This document shows, one piece after another, positions 52,971 through 61,481 of a stretch of DNA of 64,000 nt. This stretch comes from Serratia odorifera (GTDB lineage Bacteria; Pseudomonadota; Gammaproteobacteria; Enterobacterales; Enterobacteriaceae). A program made the position numbers and the translations under genes. The notes beneath the pieces are model-generated. The model made no database searches, was not told where the DNA came from, and saw only the letters and a list, made by a program, of their open reading frames with translations. Position 1 is the first letter of the stretch; each line of letters opens with the position of its first letter. The stretch spans positions 3,782,001-3,846,000 of the forward strand of contig NZ_LR134117.1 in NCBI RefSeq assembly GCF_900635445.1, read 5' to 3'.

Positions 52971-54443
52971 TTATTTGCGCATCATGTAGCTGAGTGCTGC
53001 GCTTCCCAGCGCCATCAACAGCGCGGCTGCCGTCAACACGGCAACAAAGGCCCGATCGAAGGCGGCACGCGCCAGGTCGACCAGTTGAGTGGCCTGTTGC
53101 GAGCTCAACGCCGATGCCAGACGCAGTGCTTCATCCAGACTGTCATACGCCAGACTGGATACCGGCATGTCGTTCGGCAACTGCAGACTGTGACTATAGA
53201 TTGCCGTCATCATTCCCCCCAGTAACGTCACACCCAATACGCCGCCCAATTCGTAGGCAACGTCTTCAATCGACGCCGCCATGCCGGATTTATCTTCCGG
53301 GGCGTTGAGCATGATGGCGGTTGACGCGGCGGTAATCGCGCCCCCCAGACCAAAACCGGCAACAAACAGCCAAGCCAGTTGCCACAGCGGCGATGACTGA
53401 TAGCACAACACCAGGCCGACAAAGGCGACGGTGGTCATGACACACCCGCTCAGAATCAGGTGTGGCTCACCGTAGCGCGGCAGCAGCAGACCCGCCAGCG
53501 GTCCGGCCAACGCCGATGCCAGTGGGATCGGCAAAATAAACAGCCCGGCCTGCAACGGCGTCAGGCCGTTGACCAGCTGTAAACGTTGGCTTAACACCAG
53601 TTCGACGCCGACCAGGGCCACCATCGACAGAATAGCCACCGACACGCCACCGGCGAACAACCGGTTATGAAACAGCGTGAAGTCGATCATTGGATATTCG
53701 GCTCGCCGTTGACGTCGCACGAACAGCGTCAGGAACAGTATGCCCAGCGCGCCGGCACAGGCCAGGGCGAACAGGGACGGTTGGCTTTTACTGAGCTCTT
53801 TCAGCGCGTAAATGGCGCCAACCAGACCGAGCATGATTTGCAGTGAGCCAATGATGTCATAGGGGCGTTTATTGCCACCGCCGCAGTGCGGGATCAGCCA
53901 CCAGGCGAAGGGCAATACCGTTAACACCACCGGTACATTGATCAGGAACACAGACCCCCACCAGAAATACTCCAGCAACATGCCGCCAACTACCGGACCG
54001 ACCGCCGCACCGCCGGATGCCACCGCAGCCCAGATGCCGATTGCCAGGGCGCGCTCGCGTGGTTCGCTAAACACGTGACGGACGATAGATAAGGTGGCAG
54101 GCATCATCATTGCCGCACCAACGGCCAAAAAGGCGCGGGCGGCGATCAACCCCTCGGCGCGACCAGAAAAGGCGGCGCACAGCGAAGCCAGGGCAAACAC
54201 GGGCAAGCCGGCGATAAACATTTTTTTATGGCCAATGCGGTCGCTGAGCATACCGGCGCCCGGCAACAGACCGGCAACCACCAGCGGATAAGCGTTGACG
54301 ATCCATAATTTTTCAGAGGCGCTGGCATCGAGCGCCTGCGTTAAGCGCGGCAAGGCGGTATACAGTACCGTCATGTCGATAATGATCAAAAAAAGTGCGG
54401 TGGAGACCATCGCCAGGATCAACCAGCGATTATTTGCATGCAT
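52971..54443 (-). CDS. smvA: SmvA-type MFS multidrug (cationic biocide) efflux pump
   Basis: 490 residues with 14 predicted helices (DHA2 family). Early motif FLIIIDMTVLYTALPRLTQ (D1-type acid in helix 1), motif A-like LSDRIGHKKMFIAGL, and motif C GPVVGGMLLEYFWW. Length and sequence fit SmvA, which exports methyl viologen, chlorhexidine and quaternary ammonium compounds. Divergently arranged with a TetR-type regulator, as smvA-smvR in Klebsiella and Salmonella relatives. Inserted in an otherwise E. coli-like order (between yciY and yciI). Confidence 0.87.
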   Translation of the reverse strand: MHANNRWLILAMVSTALFLIIIDMTVLYTALPRLTQALDASASEKLWIVNAYPLVVAGLLPGAGMLSDRIGHKKMFIAGLPVFALASLCAAFSGRAEGLIAARAFLAVGAAMMMPATLSIVRHVFSEPRERALAIGIWAAVASGGAAVGPVVGGMLLEYFWWGSVFLINVPVVLTVLPFAWWLIPHCGGGNKRPYDIIGSLQIMLGLVGAIYALKELSKSQPSLFALACAGALGILFLTLFVRRQRRAEYPMIDFTLFHNRLFAGGVSVAILSMVALVGVELVLSQRLQLVNGLTPLQAGLFILPIPLASALAGPLAGLLLPRYGEPHLILSGCVMTTVAFVGLVLCYQSSPLWQLAWLFVAGFGLGGAITAASTAIMLNAPEDKSGMAASIEDVAYELGGVLGVTLLGGMMTAIYSHSLQLPNDMPVSSLAYDSLDEALRLASALSSQQATQLVDLARAAFDRAFVAVLTAAALLMALGSAALSYMMRK

Positions 54444-54537
54444 AATAACGTCCTACTGACAGAAACAGCGAGAACCCTCTCGTCGCTGGGAGCTGACCGA
54501 TGGCCATCGACCACGGGTAATGGCTATAATATAAATC

Positions 54538-54547
54538 CATACGTATG
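54538..54547. promoter_or_regulatory. Candidate SmvR operator
   Basis: Perfect 10-base palindrome CATACGTATG in the 126-base smvA-smvR gap, 23 bases before the smvR ATG and just after a TATAAT (54525-54530). It lies where a TetR-type repressor would block both promoters. Hand-found; binding not shown. Confidence 0.45.
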
Positions 54548-54569
54548 TATTGAAAAGAGGTATTCCTCA

Positions 54570-55121
54570 ATGGGACGTCAACGAAGCATCGATCGCGACC
54601 GGGTGCTGGATGCTGCTGAAGAGATCGTGGCCAGCCAGGGGGCTGCCGGGTTAACCATTGACTCGGTTGCCAAAGCAATGGGGATTTCCAAGGGCGGGGT
54701 ACAGTACTGTTTTGGCAATAAGGACGCCCTGATTGATGCCATGTTTGAACGTTGGGGCAAGGCGTATGATGAGGTTTTCACCCAGATAGCCGGCAGCGAC
54801 CCCTCGCCGCTGACCCGGGTGCAGGCGCATATGCAGGCGACGCGCAGTTCAGATCAGACCTCGAGCGCCAAAGCCGCCGGGCTGATGGCTACGCTGATAC
54901 AAACACCGCAACATCTTGATAGCACCCGCGAATGGTACCGTGGGCGGATTGAGTCGTTGGATGTCACCAGCGAGCAGGGCAAACGCGCCCGTCTGGCTTT
55001 CCTGGCCACCGAAGGGGCGTTTATGCTGAGATTTTTTGGCCTGATGGAGATCGACCAGCAACAGTGGGAGGCGATGTTTGCCGATATACAGCGCTATCTC
55101 CTTGCGGCCACGGAAGAATAA
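54570..55121 (+). CDS. smvR: TetR-family regulator SmvR
   Basis: 183 residues from ATG 54570 (MGRQRSIDRDRVLDAAEEIV), chosen over an upstream frame because GAGG precedes it and TetR proteins start like this. Helix-turn-helix at ~25-60: GLTIDSVAKAMGISKGGVQY and CFGNKDALIDAMFE. The C-terminal ligand domain (KAAGLMATLIQTPQHLDSTR) is that of SmvR-like regulators. It would repress smvA until a cationic biocide is bound. Confidence 0.82.
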   Translation: MGRQRSIDRDRVLDAAEEIVASQGAAGLTIDSVAKAMGISKGGVQYCFGNKDALIDAMFERWGKAYDEVFTQIAGSDPSPLTRVQAHMQATRSSDQTSSAKAAGLMATLIQTPQHLDSTREWYRGRIESLDVTSEQGKRARLAFLATEGAFMLRFFGLMEIDQQQWEAMFADIQRYLLAATEE

Positions 55122-55215
55122 CTCAACGCCAGCGCCTGCCTATCGCACTGATAGCTGGCGAAGGAAATGGCTGTCGGCTAAGGTAATCGGACAAAATATT
55201 CCCTCGAAGACCTTG

Positions 55216-55244
55216 GCCAGCGACCTCCGCGCTGGCTTTTTTTT
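55216..55244 (+). terminator. Rho-independent terminator of smvR
   Basis: GCCAGCG...CGCTGGC hairpin with a seven-base loop followed by eight T's, between convergent smvR and yciI. Confidence 0.85.
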
Positions 55245-55246
55245 GC

Positions 55247-55543
55247 TTAAAATACCTGTTTGAACGGTTTGACCACCACCTCGCCATACACGCCTGCGGC
55301 GACGTAGGGATCTTGCTCAGCCCAGGCCTGGGCGGCTGCCAGCGAGGCGAATTCGGCAATCACCGTTGAACCGGTGAAGCCCGCAGCGCCGGGATCGTTG
55401 CTGTCGATCGCCGGATGGGGGCCCGCCACCAGCAAACGGCCTTCGTCACGCAGTGCCTGCAGTCGGGCAAGATGGGCCGGGCGAACCGACAGGCGGTTTT
55501 TCAGCGAGTCCGGTACGTCTTGTGCGTAGATCAGATAAAGCAT
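55247..55543 (-). CDS. yciI: YciI family protein
   Basis: 98 residues, same length as E. coli YciI. Ferredoxin-like fold with the conserved His-Asp pair: VRPAHLARLQALRDEGRLL and GPHPAID, then AWAEQDPYVAAGVYGEVVVK. Related to muconolactone isomerase-like enzymes; its substrate is unknown. Near tonB as in E. coli. Confidence 0.94.
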   Translation of the reverse strand: MLYLIYAQDVPDSLKNRLSVRPAHLARLQALRDEGRLLVAGPHPAIDSNDPGAAGFTGSTVIAEFASLAAAQAWAEQDPYVAAGVYGEVVVKPFKQVF

Positions 55544-55710
55544 TTTTCACCTTTAAAATCATTGCCATACAACGGTAAAAACAAAGTAGCGCAAAACGGC
55601 CGTCAAGGAAACCGTTTTTGCCGCAGTCGGTGCTGATGCCTTGAAGCGACTAACCTTTATTCGTATAGTGCCGAGCGCATGATAGATACCATTAACCAAA
55701 AGGTAGAGAA

Positions 55711-56364
55711 ATGACGGAACGGGTCAGAGAACAACTTCACCTGCCAGCAGGCAAGCGTAAACTGCTGCTGCATTCCTGCTGCGCGCCGTGCTCGGGTGAA
55801 GTGATGGAAGCGATACAGGCATCCGGCATCGATTACGCCATTTTCTTCTATAACCCGAATATTCATCCGCAGAAAGAGTATCTGCTGCGTAAAGAGGAAA
55901 ACATTCGTTTCGCTCAGCAGCATGGGGTGCCGATTATTGATGCTGACTATGATACCGACAATTGGTTTGCCCGTGCCAAGGGCATGGAAAACGAACCGGA
56001 ACGCGGTATCCGCTGCACCATGTGTTTTGACATGCGCTTTGAGCGCACGGCGCTGTATGCCCATGAACACGGTTATGACACCATTTCCAGTTCGCTCGGC
56101 ATATCCCGCTGGAAGAACATGCAGCAAATCACCGACTGCGGTATTCGCGCGGCTGCGCCGTATCCCGAACTGGTGTATTGGGACTATAACTGGCGTAAAA
56201 AGGGCGGCGCCTCACGGATGATCGAGATCAGCAAACGCGAGCGGTTCTACCAGCAGGAATACTGCGGCTGCGTTTATTCCCTGCGTGATACCAACCTGCA
56301 TCGCAAGGCGCAGGGACGGCCATTGATCAAGCTTGGCGTGTTGTATTACGGCGATGATGAATAA
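55711..56364 (+). CDS. queH: Epoxyqueuosine reductase QueH
   Basis: 217 residues with the QueH (DUF208) pattern: LLLHSCCAPCSGEVMEAIQA near the N-terminus (two Cys pairs for iron-sulfur/metal), GIRCTMCFDMRFERTALYA in the middle, and EYCGCVYSLRDTN near the end. QueH reduces epoxyqueuosine in tRNA anticodon loops to queuosine, replacing the cobalamin enzyme QueG. No queG or other queuosine gene is in the window. Accessory relative to the E. coli order. Confidence 0.93.
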   Translation: MTERVREQLHLPAGKRKLLLHSCCAPCSGEVMEAIQASGIDYAIFFYNPNIHPQKEYLLRKEENIRFAQQHGVPIIDADYDTDNWFARAKGMENEPERGIRCTMCFDMRFERTALYAHEHGYDTISSSLGISRWKNMQQITDCGIRAAAPYPELVYWDYNWRKKGGASRMIEISKRERFYQQEYCGCVYSLRDTNLHRKAQGRPLIKLGVLYYGDDE

Positions 56365-56384
56365 GCCGAACGAACTGGTAGAAC

Positions 56385-56406
56385 AACCCGCTGCGGCGGG
56401 TTTTTT
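56385..56406 (+). terminator. Rho-independent terminator of queH
   Basis: AACCCGC-TGCG-GCGGGTT followed by T's, 20 bases after the queH stop. Confidence 0.85.
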
Positions 56407-56550
56407 ATCGTGTTGAATCCGCGTCATCAAGGTTAAAAACAGGTGTATTGCTAGCAAAAAAAGCGAATGAAAAGTTAATGTTTTTGGGGCCGATGCGACG
56501 CAAAACGCCGAAACATGCCGATTGAAGCGATAGTTTGTCTTTCGTTATTG

Positions 56551-56571
56551 AATATGATTGCTATTTGCATT
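56551..56571. promoter_or_regulatory. Fur-like site upstream of tonB
   Basis: AATATGATTGCTATTTGCATT, 34 bases before the tonB ATG. It matches the Fur consensus only partly (about 10 of 19) but closely resembles the site I recall upstream of E. coli tonB. Confidence 0.5.
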
Positions 56572-56604
56572 TAAACTTGGCGAACCAGAGGAAACAGAAT
56601 CATT

Positions 56605-57357
56605 ATGCCGCTAAAAAAGATGTTCCTTATTCGCCGTTTGTCAGTGCCGATTGTCCTTTCCGTTGGCTTGCACAGTGCCTTGGTTGCCGCGTTGCTCTAT
56701 GCGTCGGTCAAGGAAGTGATGGATTTGCCGAAACCGGAGGACGCGCCTATCAGCGTCATGATGGTCAACACCGCCGCGTTGGCCGAACCGCCGCCGCCGG
56801 CTCCCGCACAGCCGGAACCGGAGCCGGAGGTACAGCCAGAACCTGAGCCAGAACCAGAGCCGATTCCCGAACCGCCACCGCTACCCAAGGCGATTCCAAA
56901 ACCGGAGCCGGTGAAGCCCAAGCCGAAACCAAAACCCAAGCCAAAGGTCGAAAAACCGCTAAAGCGCGAACCGAAGAAGGCAGAACCGCGTGAACCATCG
57001 CCATTTGAAAACGATGCGCCGGCCAAACCTGTTGCCAAAGCGCCGGTGAAACAGGCTCCAACCGCACCGGTGACCGGCAACTCGCGCAATCTGGGGCCGA
57101 AACCGTTGAACCGTGTTGCACCGTTATACCCAGCGCGCGCGCAAGCGTTGCAGATAGAAGGGCGGGTCAGAGTGCAGTTTGACGTAGACAGCGATGGCCG
57201 TCTCAGCAACGTGCGCATTTTGTCAGCGCAACCGCGCAACATGTTTGAGCGGGAAGTGAAGCAGGCGATGCGCAGATGGCGCTATGAAGCCAAAGAGGGC
57301 AAGGATCTTATCGTCAACATTCAGTTTAAACTGGATGGCAGCGCTTCACTCGACTGA
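56605..57357 (+). CDS. tonB: Energy transducer TonB
   Basis: 250 residues (E. coli 239). A short cytoplasmic N-terminus and signal-anchor helix with the SxxxH motif (SVGLHSALVAALLYASVK) are followed by a long Pro-Glu then Pro-Lys spacer (EPEPEPEVQP; KPKPKPKPKVEKP) and a C-terminal TonB domain with YPARAQALQIEGRVRVQFDV. It couples the proton motive force through ExbBD to outer-membrane receptors such as FoxA (gene at 6.6 kb). A Fur-like site lies upstream. Confidence 0.96.
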   Translation: MPLKKMFLIRRLSVPIVLSVGLHSALVAALLYASVKEVMDLPKPEDAPISVMMVNTAALAEPPPPAPAQPEPEPEVQPEPEPEPEPIPEPPPLPKAIPKPEPVKPKPKPKPKPKVEKPLKREPKKAEPREPSPFENDAPAKPVAKAPVKQAPTAPVTGNSRNLGPKPLNRVAPLYPARAQALQIEGRVRVQFDVDSDGRLSNVRILSAQPRNMFEREVKQAMRRWRYEAKEGKDLIVNIQFKLDGSASLD

Positions 57358-57375
57358 TTCTTGCTCAGCCGCAAT

Positions 57376-57407
57376 AAAAAAGGGTCGCGATTATCGCGAC
57401 CCTTTTT
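57376..57407. terminator. Bidirectional terminator between tonB and yciA
   Basis: AAAAAGGGTCGCGA-TTA-TCGCGACCCTTTTT hairpin between convergent genes, with A- and T-runs on both sides. Confidence 0.85.
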
Positions 57408-57423
57408 GCTGACGGCAGTCAGG

Positions 57424-57852
57424 TTATTCGGCAAAACCGACGCGGAAGTTACGCTTCCCATCCGGCAATGCGCGCGAGTTACCTTCGTCATCGACCGCAA
57501 CATAGGTAAATACCGCTTCGGTAGCGCGATAGCGTTGGCCGATCGGCGCGGAAGAAACCTTCTTTACCCAGACTTCGACGTTAATGGTAATGGAACTGCG
57601 ACCGGTGCGGATGCATTGCGCGTAACAGCACACCACATCCCCGACGGCGACGGGCTTGAGGAAGGTCATACCATCAACGCGAACCGTAACCACCCGGCCC
57701 TCGGCAATCTCTTTCGCCTGAATGGCACCACCGATATCCATCTGCGACATCAGCCAGCCACCAAAAATATCGCCGTTGGCGTTGGTATCCGCCGGCATCG
57801 CCAGCGTGCGCAGTACCAGTTCTCCACTGGGTAAAGGTCGTTGTTGTGTCAT
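57424..57852 (-). CDS. yciA: Acyl-CoA thioesterase YciA
   Basis: 142 residues (E. coli 132, slightly longer C-terminus). Hot-dog fold with LAMPADTNANGDIFGGWLMS carrying the conserved Asn/Asp active-site region, then TVRVDGMTFLKPVAVGDVV. Hydrolyses acyl-CoA esters in the cytoplasm. Beside tonB, followed by yciB and yciC on the same strand, as in E. coli. Confidence 0.95.
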   Translation of the reverse strand: MTQQRPLPSGELVLRTLAMPADTNANGDIFGGWLMSQMDIGGAIQAKEIAEGRVVTVRVDGMTFLKPVAVGDVVCCYAQCIRTGRSSITINVEVWVKKVSSAPIGQRYRATEAVFTYVAVDDEGNSRALPDGKRNFRVGFAE

Positions 57853-57927
57853 AGCTGTCTGCTTTTTGAGAAATGGATCACATTATACTGCCCGCAGCAA
57901 CGGCGACGGGCATTAACAAATTTGTAA

Positions 57928-58467
57928 CTATTTTTTCTGTTCTTCTGGCATGTGCTTATAAATATAGACGCCGCTCAGCAAGGTGAACACCAGCGTCAAT
58001 GCGGTCAGGCCAAACACTTTGAAATTGACCCAGACGCTTTGCGGCAGCCAAAAGGCGACGTAAATATTGGCCAGACCGCAGGCCAGGAAGAACAGCGCCC
58101 AAGCCAGATTGAGGCTGTTCCACACCCCTTGTGGCAGCGTCAGCTCTTTACCCAGCATGCGCTGGATCAGCGGCTTCTTCAGCACCAGTTGGCTTACCAG
58201 CAATGCCAGTGCGAACAGTGCATAAATGACCGTGACCTTCCATTTAATAAACAAATCGTTATGGAATACCAGCGTCAGGGTGCCAAACACCGCCACCATC
58301 ACGAAGGTGATCAGCGTCATCTTCTCGACCTTGCGGTATTTAACCCAGGTGAAGACCAGTGCCAGCGCGGTGGCGACGATCAGCGCCCCGGAGGCGACAT
58401 AAATATCGTAGAGCTTGTAAAAAGCAAAAAAAACAATCAGCGGGAGGAAATCAAGAAACTGCTTCAT
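57928..58467 (-). CDS. yciB: Inner membrane septation protein YciB (IspZ/A)
   Basis: 179 residues, same length as E. coli YciB. Five predicted helices; start FLDFLPLIVFFAFYKLYDIY and later NDLFIKWKVTVIYALFA and LNLAWALFFLACGLANIYVA are typical. Involved in envelope synthesis and cell division. 75 bases after yciA. Confidence 0.95.
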   Translation of the reverse strand: MKQFLDFLPLIVFFAFYKLYDIYVASGALIVATALALVFTWVKYRKVEKMTLITFVMVAVFGTLTLVFHNDLFIKWKVTVIYALFALALLVSQLVLKKPLIQRMLGKELTLPQGVWNSLNLAWALFFLACGLANIYVAFWLPQSVWVNFKVFGLTALTLVFTLLSGVYIYKHMPEEQKK

Positions 58468-58859
58468 AAATCAATCCATCATCTATTCATCGGTCGACTA
58501 TACCGGATTCGGTCAGATCTGTGTACCACGGCAAACTGTCGATTATCGGCGTTTGGCGGCAGAATTTCTGCCGGTTTGGCAAGAATTTGCATGAATTTAC
58601 CTAGCGTCGCCGCCGATGATACCGGCCGCATGATACGCGTAATCATAGTCGGAGCGTGCGGCGTGACAGCATCGGTTACGCAATGGCATTTTCCGACACC
58701 GCTTCAATGCCGGCGTCCGTCGTTACCAATGGTGTATGTGCAGGCAACCTGGCCGGAGAGCGGGCAGGGCGAGCGCCGTTGTTGTGCTATGGGGTGCAAT
58801 CTGGCGCAATAAATAAAAAGGGCACGCCGTGGCGTGCCCTGGTACAACTCTGTTGTTTA
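58468..58859. other. Unusually long gap between yciC and yciB
   Basis: 392 bases between two genes that are close together in E. coli. It holds a perfect inverted repeat at 58557-58573 (CGGCAGAA-T-TTCTGCCG) and the yciC terminator. A short frame starting MIRVIIVGACG (plus strand, ~58630) has no ribosome site and no recognisable family. Nothing called. Confidence 0.45.
58819..58840 (-). terminator. Rho-independent terminator of yciC
   Basis: AGGGCACGCC-GT-GGCGTGCCCT hairpin with AAAA on the left (U-tract for the minus strand), 20 bases after the yciC stop. It separates yciC from yciB. Confidence 0.8.
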
Positions 58860-59612
58860 TCAGCCGCGCAGCAGCATATACAAACGGAACAGGTAAATCA
58901 GCAACAGTGCAGAAACCAGGTTGCTCAGTGCGGTCAGCACTACGCTGGCGACGTTCGGGGTCAGCACCGACAGATGACTGACCAGGAACAGCACCAGCAA
59001 TTTGGCCGCCAGCCACAGCATCATCGCCGGCACGATCACCCGTGCATTGGCGAAGGCCAGCTTGGCGCTCAGTTTCAACGAAGCGAACACGCCTTTCTTG
59101 TCGGCAGAGCTTATCACCGGCGCCAAAGAAAATGCGATGGCCAGAATCACTCCCGGCACCACGAACAGCGTCAGGCCAAGCTGGATCACCAGGGTACAGA
59201 TGAACAGCAGCAGCAACAGTCGCGGTAATTCCGGTGCTGCCGCGCCGATGGCACGTAGAGCACTGACCGGCTGGCCTTGTGACACCAGGCGAATCAGCGT
59301 CAGCATACCGCCAACCAACAGCACATTGCCGACCAATGCCGAGATGGTGGCGGCAGCCGATACTTTCAGCAACACCATTTGTTGTTCAGGCGTCATTTGC
59401 TGAATGATGTCCTGAATACCCATCCCTGCGGATGTGGCAAAATCGCTTTCCGTTGCGGTCAAAATCTTCAACTGCTCGGCATCAGGGCTGAAAACCTGAT
59501 TAAGCAATACCGAAATGAACGCGGTCAGCAGTGCCATCAGCAAGATGCTGGCCAGCTGATTACGGAAAAAGTTAAAACTGTCACGGTACAATGTGTTAGC
59601 CGTGATAGGCAT
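58860..59612 (-). CDS. yciC: UPF0259 family membrane protein YciC
   Basis: 250 residues (E. coli 247). Six or so hydrophobic helices, starting MPITANTLYRDSFNFFRNQL as in E. coli, with the loop LVSQGQPVSALRAIGAAAPE and LTLFVVPGVILAIAFSLAPV. Inner-membrane protein of unknown function, linked to envelope homeostasis with YciB. Confidence 0.94.
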   Translation of the reverse strand: MPITANTLYRDSFNFFRNQLASILLMALLTAFISVLLNQVFSPDAEQLKILTATESDFATSAGMGIQDIIQQMTPEQQMVLLKVSAAATISALVGNVLLVGGMLTLIRLVSQGQPVSALRAIGAAAPELPRLLLLLFICTLVIQLGLTLFVVPGVILAIAFSLAPVISSADKKGVFASLKLSAKLAFANARVIVPAMMLWLAAKLLVLFLVSHLSVLTPNVASVVLTALSNLVSALLLIYLFRLYMLLRG

Positions 59613-59644
59613 GCAGACTCCTTGGCGTCGAGAACAGAGACAAA

Positions 59645-60085
59645 TCAGTGGGCGATTGTACCTTGTTCCGGCTCACTGTGGCACCCCGCAAGTGACATGA
59701 CGCTGATTTCTTCGACGATTGTGGTTTGCGGCAGCGATAACGGCATGGCAACCGGCAGCGGCGGCAGGCCATAACGTGCGCGAGCCCGATCGCAGGCTTC
59801 GTTGCGGATACCGTTTTCTCCGGATTGATCAAACTCCCGACAGGGCGAAGGCCGATTAAGATAGATGGAACAGGACACTGCAGTGCCGATCTCGCCATCC
59901 AGCGCGGTACATCGTGGGGACTTGCTATTGGTCCCCTGCATGCAACGCAGGAACGGGGTTAACGGCTCGGTAAGTGGTGAAGGGACGATGCCGCCGCCGT
60001 CATCGGCTTCAGCCCAGTAGAATGACACTCGAAAATAGGCGCAGCAGGCGCCACAACTGACACAGGGATTGAGTATTTCGCTCAT
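59645..60085 (-). CDS. YkgJ-like cysteine cluster protein (UPF0153)
   Basis: 146 residues from ATG 60085; a longer frame to 60169 is not conserved. The family pattern is clear: CVSCGACCAYFRVSFYWAE near the N-terminus, SCSIYLNRPSPCREFDQSGE in the middle, later Cys in NEACDRAR. These proteins are predicted to bind zinc or iron through the cysteine cluster; function is unknown. Divergent from ompW, with an FNR site between. Confidence 0.88.
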   Translation of the reverse strand: MSEILNPCVSCGACCAYFRVSFYWAEADDGGGIVPSPLTEPLTPFLRCMQGTNSKSPRCTALDGEIGTAVSCSIYLNRPSPCREFDQSGENGIRNEACDRARARYGLPPLPVAMPLSLPQTTIVEEISVMSLAGCHSEPEQGTIAH

Positions 60086-60211
60086 CTTGATTGCCCACCG
60101 ACTCCTTACGGCCACCAACCAAAACCAACATGAAGCGAAGAAACTACCCAGTCGCCTGATTTTTGGCAACTGAAATTTTGCGTTTCACTCTGTTGGCGGC
60201 TCTCTGCGTTT

Positions 60212-60225
60212 TTGATTCAGATCAA
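60212..60225. promoter_or_regulatory. FNR binding site upstream of ompW
   Basis: TTGAT-TCAG-ATCAA, a perfect match to the FNR consensus, 144 bases before the ompW ATG and 126 before the divergent cysteine-cluster gene. ompW is known to respond to oxygen through FNR in E. coli, so it is the likelier target. Confidence 0.75.
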
Positions 60226-60369
60226 TTCTTGATTTATTAACCAGTTAAGTAACCTTGTTTTTGGTAGGAATTAATTTATTTACACATAAGATGTGATCTC
60301 GATTGGATCATAAATACCCTGTAGTAGGTATATTCGTCGAGTCTGTAAACCACACTAATGGAATGGATA

Positions 60370-61014
60370 ATGAAAAAGACAACTCTGGTGGTATTGGCGG
60401 CTATGATGGCCCCGATGGTGGCAAGTGCGCATCAAGCGGGTGATTTCCTGTTCCGTGCGGGTACCGCAACGGTGCGTCCGACAACCGGTTCGGATGACGT
60501 GCTGGGGCAGGGATCGTTCAAGGCGGATAATAATACCCAGTTAGGCCTGACCTTCGGCTATATGGCCACCGACAATATCGGTATCGAGCTGCTGGCAGCC
60601 ACGCCGTTTCGCCATAAGGTGTCGCTGAACGGCAAAGCCGTCAACGGTGACATCGCCACGGTGCATCAACTGCCGCCAACCTTGATGGCGCAATACTATT
60701 TTGGCGATCGGCAGGATAAACTGCGTCCGTATCTCGGGGTAGGTGTCAACTACACCACTTTCTTTGACGAAAAGTTCAATGACAATGGCAAGGGCGCCGG
60801 GTTGAGCAATCTGAGCCTGAAAGACTCGTGGGGCGTGGCGGCTCAGGCCGGTCTGGATTACAACCTGGACGAGCACTGGATGTTGAACATGTCGGTATGG
60901 TGGATGAATATCGAAACAAAAGTTCGCTTTGATGATGCCGCCGGTGAGCATCACAGCATTGATACGCGTCTTGATCCGTGGGTGTTCATGTTCGGTGCCG
61001 GTTATCGCTTCTGA
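60370..61014 (+). CDS. ompW: Outer membrane protein OmpW
   Basis: 214 residues from ATG 60370 (MKKTTLVVLAAMMAPMVASA signal, cleavage after SAHA region); a longer start at 60358 is less likely. OmpW has an eight-strand beta barrel: DNTQLGLTFGYMATDNIGIE-type strands (FKADNNTQLGLTFGYMATDN), RPYLGVGVNYTTFF, and the C-terminal WVFMFGAGYRF. A small channel implicated in stress, osmotic and colicin S4 responses. Next to the trp operon as in E. coli. Confidence 0.95.
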   Translation: MKKTTLVVLAAMMAPMVASAHQAGDFLFRAGTATVRPTTGSDDVLGQGSFKADNNTQLGLTFGYMATDNIGIELLAATPFRHKVSLNGKAVNGDIATVHQLPPTLMAQYYFGDRQDKLRPYLGVGVNYTTFFDEKFNDNGKGAGLSNLSLKDSWGVAAQAGLDYNLDEHWMLNMSVWWMNIETKVRFDDAAGEHHSIDTRLDPWVFMFGAGYRF

Positions 61015-61031
61015 TAACCGTGATGCCTGAA

Positions 61032-61057
61032 ACAGGGGAGCCGTCCGGCTCCCCTGT
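61032..61057. terminator. Bidirectional terminator between ompW and BON lipoprotein
   Basis: ACAGGGGAGCCG-TC-CGGCTCCCCTGT, a perfect 12-base stem between convergent stops. Flanking T/A runs are short. Confidence 0.7.
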
Positions 61058-61065
61058 CGGCATCG

Positions 61066-61380
61066 TTACTTGACCTGCATAACGTTTTCAACCGATTTCA
61101 CACCGGCCACGCCGCGCGTTACCTGCACAGCGCGGTTGGCATCGGCGCTAGAGCTTACGAAGCCGCTCAACTGCACTCGCCCCTTGAAGGTTTCTACGCT
61201 GATTTCAGTCGACTTGATCGATTTGTCTGCCAGCAGCGCTGATTTTACTTTTGTCGTCACAACCGTGTCATCAATATACCCGCCAGTCCCTTCAGAGGTT
61301 GCCGTCGGCGCACAGGCGCTTACCGCCATCGCCATCACCGCCGCCGCACACAGGGCTGAAAGGGTTTTGAATAGCTTCAT
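61066..61380 (-). CDS. BON-domain lipoprotein
   Basis: 104 residues. Signal peptide ending in the lipobox VSAC (~22), then one BON domain: VVTTKVKSALLADKSIKSTE, then VQLSGFVSSSADANRA with the conserved glycine. BON proteins attach to membranes; single-BON lipoproteins similar to this are found near ompW or trp in Serratia and Yersinia. Exact role unknown; resembles the BON repeats of OsmY. Confidence 0.85.
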   Translation of the reverse strand: MKLFKTLSALCAAAVMAMAVSACAPTATSEGTGGYIDDTVVTTKVKSALLADKSIKSTEISVETFKGRVQLSGFVSSSADANRAVQVTRGVAGVKSVENVMQVK

Positions 61381-61481
61381 AAATTACTCTCCATGCAATG
61401 TTATTTTTGTTGAAACTACGGACACAATCTATTGTGTGACAAGACGCGAATGAGTTCAAATGCGCGCCGTGTTTTTTGCAC

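Noticed and set aside
58620..58812. Short frame beginning MIRVIIVGACG, like an NAD-binding N-terminus
   Set aside because: No ribosome site, quickly loses similarity, and no continuation in other frames; probably chance.
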